A stretch of 25,857 bases of DNA from a virus: positions 1-25,857 of the IMG/VR virus record IMGVR_UViG_3300042326_000079; one strand, given 5' to 3'. A program made the translations under genes and the position numbers. Shown in pieces: positions 1 through 5,988 of the stretch (position 1 is its first letter; each line of letters opens with the position of its first letter). The notes below the pieces were generated by a model. That model had not been told where the DNA came from and did not search any database. It worked only from the letters and a program-made list of their open reading frames with translations.

Positions 1-318
1 GCGATGGCCACACCATTGTCGGACTCAACTTGGCACTGTGGCAAATGGGACGATGTGATCCCGGTGGACGCACAGCGCAACGGATGCGATGGGCATGTGC
101 TGCACCCTGATCTGGTGCCTTGGCAGCGCAAGGACGGGCCTGACGAGTTCACGGCGGTGTACGAGATCAATGGCACGACTGTGGCCAATGGTGACCCAGA
201 GCAAGAGGGTGTGTTCAGTAGCAAAGAACTGCTGGCCAATGCTGATGCCTGTGCTGACAAGGGCTGGACGCAGTTGCACGATATGCGCAAGCAGTTTGGT
301 GGAAGGGTTGTAGCATGA
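1..318 (+). CDS. Unknown phage protein, possibly 5'-truncated
   Basis: The frame is open from the first base; the first ATG is at position 4 and gives 104 aa, but no ribosome binding site can be seen, so the gene may begin outside the window. The product is hydrophilic, with two Trp, two Cys and many Asp/Glu in its middle, and ends in a helical-looking segment. No family is recognised. Its stop overlaps the ATG of the methyltransferase gene in an ATGA junction at 315-318, so the two are probably translationally coupled in the early operon. That coupling and the protein-like composition are the main reasons to call it real. Confidence 0.6.
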   Translation, partial: AMATPLSDSTWHCGKWDDVIPVDAQRNGCDGHVLHPDLVPWQRKDGPDEFTAVYEINGTTVANGDPEQEGVFSSKELLANADACADKGWTQLHDMRKQFGGRVVA

Positions 319-1469
319 GATTCGGTTCTGTTTGTTCTGGCATTGAGGCCGCATCTGTTGCTTGGCATCCACTGGGCTGGAAGGCCGCATGGTTGTCCGA
401 GATTGAGCCATTCCCGTCTGCTGTGCTGGCCCACCACTATCCTGACGTCCCAAACCTTGGTGACATGACATTGTTGCCAGAGCGCATCTTGTCTGGCGAA
501 GTTGAAGCGCCAGATGTGTTCTGTGGTGGTACGCCATGCCAAGCGTTCAGCGTGGCAGGTCTTCGCAACTCCCTTGACGATGCAAGGGGAAATCTTTCAC
601 TCACTTTTGTAGGTATCGCCAATGCAATTGACCATGTTCGATCTGTTCGACGAGATGACCCGGCAATCATCTTCTGGGAAAACGTGCCCGGAGTCCTTTC
701 AACCAAAGACAACGCCTTCGGCTGCTTTCTTGGCGCACTTGCCGGGGAAGATGATCCGATCCTCCCACCAGGGGAAAAATGGACGAACGCAGGTTGTGTG
801 TATGGTCCCCAAAGAACAGTCGCGTGGCGAGTCCTTGACGCCCAATATTTCGGAGTGGCCCAACGACGCCGTCGTGTGTTCGTTGCCGCAAGTGCTAGAG
901 ACAACTTCGATCCCGCAGCGGTTCTTTTTGAGTTCAACGGCGTGCGCCGGGATACTGCGCCGAGCAGAGAAGCGGGGCAAAGTATTGCCCCCTGCGTTAC
1001 AAACGGCCCTCCTTTTAGCCGCACAGGCAACGAAAGAGTAGAGGCTGAGGCGATGGTGGTGCAGCCCTTTGAGGTTGGCAACTGCTTGACCGCCCGTATG
1101 CACAAGGGCATCAACAGCACATTGGATGAAGGGCAGACACCTGTTCTGCACCCGGTTGCCATCCAAGGCAACCTCATAGGTCGAGACGCTGGCGGTCCGC
1201 AGGGTGTAGGCGCATCAGACGGCGGCGTGATGTACACGCTGACAAAAGCTGATGTGCATGGAGTGGCGCAGACGATGGCCGTGCGCCGCCTGACCCCAGT
1301 GGAGTGCGAACGCCTGCAAGGGTTCCCTGACAACTACACCAACATCCCTTGGCGCAAGAAGGATGAGTCACCAGACGGGCCAAGATACAAAGCGCTGGGC
1401 AACTCATGGGCAGTTCCAGTGGTGCGTTGGATCGGAAAACGTATTCAGGAGCAGATCAATGCTGCGTGA
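315..1469 (+). CDS. DNA (cytosine-5-)-methyltransferase
   Basis: A 384-aa C5-cytosine DNA methyltransferase that transfers a methyl group from S-adenosylmethionine to cytosine. Visible motifs in order: motif I FGSVCSGIE near residues 3-11 (SAM binding), motif IV with the catalytic cysteine in PCQ at 74-76, motif VI ENV at 122-124, motif VIII QRRRR at 183-187, and C-terminal motifs IX/X (RLTPVECERLQGFP and KALGNSWAVPV). The region between motif VIII and the C-terminal motifs is the presumed target-recognition part and is short, so the recognised sequence cannot be predicted. In phages such stand-alone enzymes usually protect DNA from host restriction (family knowledge). It starts in an ATGA overlap with the previous gene and overlaps the helicase gene by 11 bases. 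A second ORF is overprinted in its middle (622-1041). Confidence 0.95.
   Translation: MRFGSVCSGIEAASVAWHPLGWKAAWLSEIEPFPSAVLAHHYPDVPNLGDMTLLPERILSGEVEAPDVFCGGTPCQAFSVAGLRNSLDDARGNLSLTFVGIANAIDHVRSVRRDDPAIIFWENVPGVLSTKDNAFGCFLGALAGEDDPILPPGEKWTNAGCVYGPQRTVAWRVLDAQYFGVAQRRRRVFVAASARDNFDPAAVLFEFNGVRRDTAPSREAGQSIAPCVTNGPPFSRTGNERVEAEAMVVQPFEVGNCLTARMHKGINSTLDEGQTPVLHPVAIQGNLIGRDAGGPQGVGASDGGVMYTLTKADVHGVAQTMAVRRLTPVECERLQGFPDNYTNIPWRKKDESPDGPRYKALGNSWAVPVVRWIGKRIQEQINAA
622..1041 (+). CDS. Overprinted ORF nested in the methyltransferase gene
   Basis: A 139-codon ORF in the +1 frame relative to the methyltransferase, fully inside it. The product reads like a real protein: an MFDLFDEMT start region, a Ser/Gly/Lys-rich segment (SSSGKTCPESF), NISEWPNDAVVCSLPQVLE, then a C-terminal basic motif SSTACAGILRRAEKRGKVLP. 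From memory, phage hypothetical proteins with the ACAGILRRAEKRGK signature are common beside or within cytosine methyltransferase genes, while the same DNA in the methyltransferase frame gives the equally familiar VLFE...APSREAG segment. The start could be ATG 622 or ATG 634; an AGG lies at 611-613. The function is unknown; the basic CxxxLRRAxKRGK tail suggests nucleic-acid or partner binding, which is inference. It could still be a fortuitous open frame. Confidence 0.55.
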   Translation: MQLTMFDLFDEMTRQSSSGKTCPESFQPKTTPSAAFLAHLPGKMIRSSHQGKNGRTQVVCMVPKEQSRGESLTPNISEWPNDAVVCSLPQVLETTSIPQRFFLSSTACAGILRRAEKRGKVLPPALQTALLLAAQATKE

Positions 1470-3048
1470 ATACCAACAGCGCACCATCGACCAGCTTTAT
1501 GCTTGGTTCGAGGCTGGTGGCCGTGGCAACCCCTGCTTAGTGCTGCCGACAGGATCAGGCAAGTCGCACATTGTGGCCGCGCTGTGCAAGGATGCCTTGC
1601 AGAACTGGCCCGAGACCCGTGTGTTGATGCTCACGCACGTCAAGGAGTTGATTGAGCAGAACGCTGAGAAGATGCGCCAGCACTGGCCAGGCGCTCCGAT
1701 GGGCATTTACAGCGCCAGCATTGGTCGGCGTGAGTTGGGAGAGCCGATTACGTTTGCTGGCATCCAGTCGGTACGAAGCAAGGCGCGAGAGCTGGGCCAC
1801 ATTGACTTGGTGATCATCGACGAATGCCACCTTGTGAACCACAAGGACGAGGGTGGCTACCGCGGCCTGCTTGAGCAGCTTAAGGCCATCAACCCAGCTA
1901 TCAGGGTAGTGGGCTTAACGGCCACACCTTACCGCTTGGGGCATGGCCTGATCACCGACAAGCCTGCGCTGTTTGATGCGCTGATTGAGCCGATCAGCAT
2001 CGAGGAGCTGATCTTTAAGGGCTATCTGTCAACGCTGCGCTCTAAGGTCACCAAGGCCAAGCTGGATGTGACTGGCGTGCATAAGCGTGGCGGTGAATTC
2101 ATTGAGTCCGAGCTGCAAGCTGCGGTGGACACGGACGACAAGAATCAGGCTGTGGTGCAAGAGGTGATGGCTTTGGCTGGTGACCGCAAGGCGTGGCTTT
2201 TCTTTTGTGCTGGCGTCAAGCACGCCGAGCACATTGCCGAAGCCCTGCGCCAGCAGGGGGTGACGGCTGCGTGCGTGACAGGGGACACACCAAAGAAGCA
2301 GCGCGATGAAATGATTGCCGACTTCAAGGCTGGCAAGCTGCAAGCGCTGACCAACGCCAACGTGCTGACCACTGGCTTTGATTATCCTGACATTGATCTG
2401 GTGGCTATGCTGAGGCCCACCATGAGCGCAAGCCTGTATGTGCAGATGGCTGGCCGAGGCATGAGGGTCAAGAGCCACACCGATCACTGCCTGGTGCTCG
2501 ACTTCGCTGGCGTGGTGGCCTCACATGGCCCGATCACTAACGTGCAGCCGCCCAAGAAGGGTGGCGATGGCAATGGTGAAGCGCCACTTAAAGTTTGCGA
2601 GAACTGTGATGAGCTGGTGCATATCTCGGTGATGGTCTGCCCTGCTTGCGATCACCCTTTCCCGGTGCGGGAGGCCAAGAAGCTGCAACTGCATGATGAC
2701 GACATCATGGGTCTGGATGGGCAAGAGTTGGAGGTGACAAGCTGGGCATGGCGTGAGCACATCAGCAAGGCGTCAGGCAAGCAGATGCTGGCGGTGACGT
2801 ACTACGGCAGCCTGAGCGATGCACCAATCACCGAGTACTTGCCAATTGCGCATGAGGGCTATGCCGGGCAGTCTGCTGTGCAAAAGCTGATCACGATTGC
2901 AGAGCGTGCTCGAATTGTTCGCGGTGGTTTGAATGTTCCAACAATGATTGAGATGGCGCAAAACCTGAACAACGCCACACCACCAAGCATGATTGAGTAT
3001 CGCAAGGACGGTAAATTTTTCAAAGTAACGAGAAGGAAATGGGAATGA
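1459..3048 (+). CDS. SF2 DEAD/DEAH-type helicase with C-terminal Zn finger
   Basis: A 529-aa superfamily 2 helicase, an ATP-driven nucleic-acid unwinding enzyme, probably used in phage replication or recombination. Motifs: Walker A PTGSGKS at 30-36, Walker B DECH at 121-124, motif III-type GLTATP at 152-157, TTGFDYP (motif V) near 308-314, and motif VI QMAGRGMR at 329-336. A four-cysteine zinc-binding knuckle follows (C380, C383, C394, C397), then about 130 residues of unassigned C-terminus. The frame is open further upstream, but the start at 1459 is chosen because AGGAG lies at 1447-1451, seven bases before the ATG, and the protein then begins at the usual Q-motif-like LREYQ. It overlaps the methyltransferase end by 11 bases and shares an ATGA junction with the next gene. 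Confidence 0.93.
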   Translation: MLREYQQRTIDQLYAWFEAGGRGNPCLVLPTGSGKSHIVAALCKDALQNWPETRVLMLTHVKELIEQNAEKMRQHWPGAPMGIYSASIGRRELGEPITFAGIQSVRSKARELGHIDLVIIDECHLVNHKDEGGYRGLLEQLKAINPAIRVVGLTATPYRLGHGLITDKPALFDALIEPISIEELIFKGYLSTLRSKVTKAKLDVTGVHKRGGEFIESELQAAVDTDDKNQAVVQEVMALAGDRKAWLFFCAGVKHAEHIAEALRQQGVTAACVTGDTPKKQRDEMIADFKAGKLQALTNANVLTTGFDYPDIDLVAMLRPTMSASLYVQMAGRGMRVKSHTDHCLVLDFAGVVASHGPITNVQPPKKGGDGNGEAPLKVCENCDELVHISVMVCPACDHPFPVREAKKLQLHDDDIMGLDGQELEVTSWAWREHISKASGKQMLAVTYYGSLSDAPITEYLPIAHEGYAGQSAVQKLITIAERARIVRGGLNVPTMIEMAQNLNNATPPSMIEYRKDGKFFKVTRRKWE

Positions 3049-3236
3049 GACCTGCTGAACCTGAGTTCTTGATTCAATGGCGACAGTGGCACCGTGCTGG
3101 CCCGCCGAGGTGCTGCCACACCTGTGAGCACTACGGCAATGATGGGCAATGCGTTGAGTTTTTTATGAAGCCGCCAACCGAGTTTGCTGAGACTGTTGAC
3201 AGGTGTCCCAAGTGGGAACGAGAGGTGCCGTTTTGA
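3045..3236 (+). CDS. Small cysteine-rich protein, probable zinc binder
   Basis: A 63-aa protein of unknown function. Five cysteines (two adjacent as CC, then CxxC-type spacing, one after an Asn-Asp-Gly-Gln turn, and one in RCPKW near the end) suggest a small zinc knuckle. An ATG at 3039 would add two residues, but ATG 3045 forms an ATGA overlap with the helicase stop and has AGAAGG at 3031-3036 at good distance, so it is preferred. The position between a helicase and a VRR-NUC nuclease suggests a role in DNA processing, but that is only context. Confidence 0.8.
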   Translation: MRPAEPEFLIQWRQWHRAGPPRCCHTCEHYGNDGQCVEFFMKPPTEFAETVDRCPKWEREVPF

Positions 3237-3589
3237 CTGATCGCATACCAACGGAGCACGAAGAGCAGCGCGAGGTCGTGCGCTGGTTTCGCCAGACCCA
3301 CAGAGGTGTGCGCATCTTTGCCATCCCAAACGGTGGCCAACGAAGCATTGCCGCCGCCACCAGATTGAAGATTGAGGGTGTATCTGCTGGAGTCCCTGAT
3401 CTGTTCATCCCTGCCTGGCGCTTGTGGGTGGAGATGAAGCGCATCAAGGGTGGCGTGCTTAGTACAGAGCAAAAGGATTGGATCAAGTATCTTGAGGAAG
3501 TGGGCTATTGTGCTAAAGTGTGCAAGGGTGCTGAAGATGCGAAAGAGCAGATCACCGCCTTTTTTAACCAAAACAAGGACACGCTATGA
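3233..3589 (+). CDS. VRR-NUC domain nuclease
   Basis: A 118-aa single-domain nuclease of the VRR-NUC family (PD-(D/E)xK fold). The N-terminal helix (EHEEQREVVRWF) is followed by IPNGGQRS near 31-38, the catalytic PD at 55-56, and ExK at 67-69 (WVEMK), then the C-terminal helices with the usual CAKVCKGAEDA segment. Stand-alone phage VRR-NUC proteins are thought to act as structure-specific nucleases, for example on Holliday junctions or flaps (family knowledge). The start is taken as TTG at 3233, in a TTGA overlap with the preceding stop and with AGAGGTG at 3221-3227; an ATG at 3203 would add ten poorly supported residues. It ends in an ATGA overlap with the Arc-like gene. Confidence 0.9.
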   Translation: MTDRIPTEHEEQREVVRWFRQTHRGVRIFAIPNGGQRSIAAATRLKIEGVSAGVPDLFIPAWRLWVEMKRIKGGVLSTEQKDWIKYLEEVGYCAKVCKGAEDAKEQITAFFNQNKDTL

Positions 3590-3738
3590 GCGACCAAATC
3601 AAAGACCGTTACATGACTATCCGACTGCCCGCAGATGTGGAGCTGGAGATTCGCAAACATGCCGAGCGCCACACCAGAACGCTGGCTGCACAGGTGCTGC
3701 ACTACATCAAGCTGGGGCTGGCAAAAGAAAAGAAGTGA
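3586..3738 (+). CDS. Arc-like ribbon-helix-helix DNA-binding protein
   Basis: A 50-aa protein. The beta-strand segment YMTIRLPADVEL (about residues 9-20) followed by two helices (EIRKHAERHTRTLAAQVLHYIKLGL) is the classic Arc/MetJ ribbon-helix-helix pattern: RLP at the start of the strand, then a helix, a turn, and a second helix. Such proteins act as dimers and bind short palindromic operators. It begins in an ATGA overlap with the VRR-NUC gene, so it is transcribed with it, and ends just before a promoter-like region with an imperfect palindrome (3786-3798), a plausible target. Likely role: repressor of the small-gene operon or of early genes; this is inference. Confidence 0.85.
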   Translation: MSDQIKDRYMTIRLPADVELEIRKHAERHTRTLAAQVLHYIKLGLAKEKK

Positions 3739-3755
3739 TTAGGGTTTGTACTAGG

Positions 3756-3786
3756 TTGATAATGCTGTGTGAAATCGTGGTAAGAT
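3756..3786 (+). promoter_or_regulatory. Candidate sigma70 promoter with extended -10
   Basis: TTGATA (3756-3761), a 19-base spacer, and TAAGAT (3781-3786) preceded by TGG, i.e. an extended -10 (TGnTAAGAT). The spacer is longer than the ideal 17, but the extended -10 can compensate. It lies in the only sizeable gap of the left arm and precedes the run of small genes. Confidence 0.5.
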
Positions 3787-3798
3787 GTGGACGTCACA
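3786..3798. promoter_or_regulatory. Imperfect palindrome, candidate operator
   Basis: TGTGGACGTCACA is nearly self-complementary: removing one G gives the perfect palindrome TGTGACGTCACA. It starts at the last base of the -10 and covers the expected transcription start, a position where a bound protein would block initiation. The Arc-like gene ends 47 bases upstream and is the obvious candidate binder. Nothing in the sequence proves binding. Confidence 0.35.
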
Positions 3799-3821
3799 AC
3801 AACCAAACCGGAGTAACCGAC

Positions 3822-4022
3822 ATGGCACATCAAATGCACTTAGACAAAGGTCCAAAAGGAATGGCAGCACGCACCGCTTGCGGTCGCAACATTTTGCGCA
3901 CCCCAATGAGTACCGATTGGGAAAACTTCAAGATGGAGGTTGCTGCTTACCGTTGCATCAAATGTGTTGCCAGCAAGCAGTTTGAAGTTAACACACGCAT
4001 GGACGCACGCAAGGCAGCTTAA
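3822..4022 (+). CDS. Small phage protein with paired cysteines
   Basis: A 66-aa protein of unknown function. It has TACGRN near residues 18-23 and a CIKC pair near 45-48, three cysteines in all, a layout reminiscent of a reduced zinc ribbon. The ATG at 3822 follows GGAG about nine bases upstream; the frame is open well upstream, but there it runs through the promoter region and the Arc-like gene, so the internal ATG is chosen. It is the first gene after the candidate promoter and is probably the most highly expressed of the small-gene cluster. Confidence 0.78.
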   Translation: MAHQMHLDKGPKGMAARTACGRNILRTPMSTDWENFKMEVAAYRCIKCVASKQFEVNTRMDARKAA

Positions 4023-4028
4023 ACCCAC

Positions 4029-4042
4029 GGGGCTTTGGCCCC
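4029..4042 (+). terminator. Short GC hairpin, possible attenuator
   Basis: GGGGC-TTTG-GCCCC forms a 5-bp stem with a 4-base loop directly after the previous stop codon. No T-run follows, so it is not a convincing intrinsic terminator; it may protect the 3' end of the upstream message or act as a weak attenuator before the next small gene. Confidence 0.3.
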
Positions 4043-4055
4043 CAGAAAGAACAGC

Positions 4056-4199
4056 ATGAAACACCACAAATACAACCAGCACTACCAAGTCAAAGCCACC
4101 AAGCTGCACGCCCGTGCAGACGCTGCACTCAGCATTGCTCTGGCGTGCGTCATTGGCATTGCCTTGGCCGCTTGCTTGTTCTTTGGGTTGTCAGCATGA
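4056..4199 (+). CDS. Small single-pass membrane protein
   Basis: A 47-aa protein. The first 20 residues are polar and basic with several His, followed by one clear membrane segment (about residues 24-45, ALSIALACVIGIALAACLFF). The N-terminus is likely cytoplasmic by the positive-inside rule. The stop overlaps the next ATG in an ATGA junction. No family is recognised; tiny early membrane proteins of phages often act on the host envelope or defence, but nothing here shows that directly. Confidence 0.7.
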   Translation: MKHHKYNQHYQVKATKLHARADAALSIALACVIGIALAACLFFGLSA

Positions 4200-4498
4200 G
4201 CTGCATGAACACCCAAATGATGCACGCCCGCCAGTCTGACGAGGATAGGGCTGAGGCTTTGGAATTTGCAATTGAGGCGCGTGCTGCTGAGCTGATGACG
4301 CATGGCGAGGCGTGCGACCCGTTTGACGGGGTGAACATTTGCGAGGCTCTAGACGAGTCGAGCACCGCTGAGAAGATGGTGCTTGGCAAGGTGCTGGCAG
4401 AGCGCAAGTTCGATCAGGTTGGTATTTTGGTTGAGTGGCTCACTAAATCATATTGGGAAAAAAAGGCCGATGAGATGGCTAAGGACGAACTGACATGA
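4196..4498 (+). CDS. Unknown acidic phage protein
   Basis: A 100-aa, acidic, mainly helical-looking protein with no recognised domain. The frame is open upstream to 4145, but the ATG at 4196, overlapping the preceding stop as ATGA, is the natural start; ATGs at 4205 and 4217 are alternatives. It is also linked by ATGA to the next gene, so it sits in a translationally coupled chain. Confidence 0.72.
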   Translation: MSCMNTQMMHARQSDEDRAEALEFAIEARAAELMTHGEACDPFDGVNICEALDESSTAEKMVLGKVLAERKFDQVGILVEWLTKSYWEKKADEMAKDELT

Positions 4499-4695
4499 AC
4501 AGGTTTGAGGCGTGGGAAGCACACAACACCGCCAAGTTTGCCCGTGACTGCGTCCAGGCGCTGTCTGAGCAAGAAGAGCTGATCAAGAGTCTGCGAGAAG
4601 ACTTGAAGACAGCCATCCGTGCCTATCGGCACTTATTAATCGAAGGAGCAAATAATGACCAAAACTACACCGTGGATTCCAGTAGGGCATCCTGA
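4495..4695 (+). CDS. Small helical phage protein
   Basis: A 66-aa protein, unknown function. The middle (VQALSEQEELIKSLREDLK) has heptad-like spacing and could form a short coiled coil. The start is in an ATGA overlap with the previous gene. Its last 41 bases overlap the next gene, whose own strong ribosome binding site (AAGGAG at 4643-4648) is inside this coding sequence. Confidence 0.7.
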   Translation: MNRFEAWEAHNTAKFARDCVQALSEQEELIKSLREDLKTAIRAYRHLLIEGANNDQNYTVDSSRAS

Positions 4696-4801
4696 ATTTA
4701 AATGGAGCAGTGGGGCTGATGTTCAGTCGCTCTGGCGCAAGTACGGCTGGACGCCGCCGTCTGAGAAGATGACGCCGCCGCCAGCGGAAAAGATGCAATG
4801 A
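4655..4801 (+). CDS. 48-aa unknown protein
   Basis: Tryptophan- and proline-rich small protein: four Trp in 48 residues and a C-terminal stretch with repeated PPxEKM (PPSEKMTPPPAEKM). AAGGAG at 4643-4648 lies six bases before the ATG, the best ribosome binding site in this cluster, so translation is likely. The stop overlaps the next ATG (ATGA). Function is not known. Confidence 0.7.
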   Translation: MTKTTPWIPVGHPEFKWSSGADVQSLWRKYGWTPPSEKMTPPPAEKMQ

Positions 4802-4950
4802 CTAAAGCACAAAGAATGTTTGAGGCCATCATGCGCACCAAGGGTCACACGGACTTTGTGCAAGCGAGGGGCCGTTACGTCAACACCAACCTTCAGACCC
4901 GCTGGAATTATTTCCAGATGGGCTGGGAAATGGCGCAGGCAACGTTATGA
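4798..4950 (+). CDS. 50-aa unknown phage protein
   Basis: A basic, aromatic-rich small protein with the segment QTRWNYFQMGWEMAQ near its end, a pattern seen in many small phage proteins of unknown role (RW-x-YF-xxGW-E). It begins and ends in ATGA junctions, which argues that it is translated. No function is proposed. Confidence 0.7.
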   Translation: MTKAQRMFEAIMRTKGHTDFVQARGRYVNTNLQTRWNYFQMGWEMAQATL

Positions 4951-5234
4951 GAGACACGATAGACATGGCCCGTGAGGCTGGTGGCTGGGGTTACATCCAT
5001 GATGCAGGGGATGAGCCGTATAAGTGGCAATTCACGCCAGCAGAACTCCAAGCCTTTGAAGCCATTATCCGTGCTGATGAGCGCAACCGCACATGGACAC
5101 AAGAGCATTGGACTGAGTACGAGCGAAGCATTGCAGCAGCCGTGCGTGAGGAGTGTGCTGCATTGGCTGACAAGCTGGAATGGGCTGACCACAAGGGAGT
5201 GGCAAGCGCCATCCGAGCAAGGGGAAACACATGA
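4947..5234 (+). CDS. 95-aa unknown phage protein
   Basis: A soluble protein with an aromatic N-terminal half (WGYIHDAG, YKWQFTPAELQAFEAII) and a C-terminal half that resembles the short repeats often seen in phage early proteins (VREECAALADKLEW, ASAIRARG). It starts in an ATGA overlap and ends in one. No enzymatic motif is visible. Confidence 0.75.
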   Translation: MRDTIDMAREAGGWGYIHDAGDEPYKWQFTPAELQAFEAIIRADERNRTWTQEHWTEYERSIAAAVREECAALADKLEWADHKGVASAIRARGNT

Positions 5235-5356
5235 CCTGCAAACACCGTTGGATATTGACCCCATCACCACACCGCACTCAGTACCACTACCAATGCGCCA
5301 AGTGCAACCAAGTGGCATGGGCTACGGTCAAGGAACAAGCCCGTGAGAAAGCGTAG
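5231..5356 (+). CDS. 41-aa mini zinc-ribbon protein
   Basis: A 41-aa basic protein with a CKH motif at residues 3-5 and a CAKC pair at 22-25, spaced like a treble-clef or mini zinc ribbon that uses Cys/His ligands. ATGA overlap with the previous stop. The last 14 bases overlap the next gene in another frame. Function is not known. Confidence 0.68.
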   Translation: MTCKHRWILTPSPHRTQYHYQCAKCNQVAWATVKEQAREKA

Positions 5357-5807
5357 CAAATACAAGCCCAAGGGCGTGCGCCTTGACAACATGGCGTGGG
5401 TGCAGTCGGGCCTTCGCCGGGTCGATGAGGTCAGTGAGAGCGCCACGATTAAGATCAGGAACCACGACGCGATGAACACGTTGCGGCTGGGCACTGCGAC
5501 CAAAGCAGAGATCGACGTCCTGATCAACGCCTTGAACGTCACGGAGGCGCTGGCCCGGCAGGGTGTTGGCAGCGACTGGATGCCCGAGCTGCGGGCAGCG
5601 CAAGATGCGCTGCTCACGCTCGCTAGGCGCGGTCTGACCAGTCGCTTTATCGTGCGCGGTGAAGAACTCAAGGCCCTGAACCTGGCAATGGAGATTCACG
5701 ACGCCCAATTAGAGGCCGTAACGGTCAAACAGTTGGAAGCGGCGCTGGATTTTGTAAATGAAACCGTGCGCCTTAAAAAAGCGCGATCTATTGTGGAGAC
5801 TGTATGA
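5343..5807 (+). CDS. Conserved phage protein, unknown function
   Basis: A 154-aa protein starting at GTG 5343 (AAGGA at 5328-5332). The N-terminus is strongly basic (RKRSKYKPKG), the rest is helical and largely charged, with ALNVTEALARQG near residue 65 and a C-terminal helix ending in RLKKARSI. I recall similar proteins in podoviruses of Burkholderiales, without an assigned function. It is the largest gene of the small-gene block and is coupled to the last one by ATGA. The basic head suggests nucleic-acid contact; that is inference. Confidence 0.78.
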   Translation: MRKRSKYKPKGVRLDNMAWVQSGLRRVDEVSESATIKIRNHDAMNTLRLGTATKAEIDVLINALNVTEALARQGVGSDWMPELRAAQDALLTLARRGLTSRFIVRGEELKALNLAMEIHDAQLEAVTVKQLEAALDFVNETVRLKKARSIVETV

Positions 5808-5983
5808 ATCCGTTTGATTGGAAAAAAGACCCTCGCCCAAGCATCTTCTTGAAAGACGCTTATTTCAGGGCTAAGGGCGTAACCGCCAGCACCGACTACA
5901 AGGCGTTTGGCATCTACAGCCGGGCCAAGCCCAGCGTCAAGCCGTTCCTGAATAAGCACGAAGTGCCCAAGGGACGGCTTTGA
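5804..5983 (+). CDS. 59-aa unknown protein, last early gene
   Basis: A basic, aromatic 59-aa protein (FDWKKDPRPSIFLKDAYFRAKG at its start region, ending in PKGRL). ATGA overlap with the previous gene. Its stop codon lies only 3 bases from the stop of the convergent late operon. Function not known. Confidence 0.7.
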   Translation: MNPFDWKKDPRPSIFLKDAYFRAKGVTASTDYKAFGIYSRAKPSVKPFLNKHEVPKGRL

Positions 5984-5988
5984 CCCTT
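5969..5988. terminator. Weak inverted repeat at the convergence point
   Basis: AAGGG (5969-5973) and CCCTT (5984-5988) can pair around a 10-base loop, spanning the stop codon of the + strand gene and reaching the stop codon of the - strand gene. The stem is only five pairs with no clear T-run, so it is at best a weak bidirectional terminator. Confidence 0.2.

Noticed and set aside
437-1333. 298-codon open frame on the - strand across the methyltransferase
   Set aside because: Composition is Arg/Pro/Ser-rich without protein-like patterns, and the + strand methyltransferase is unmistakable.
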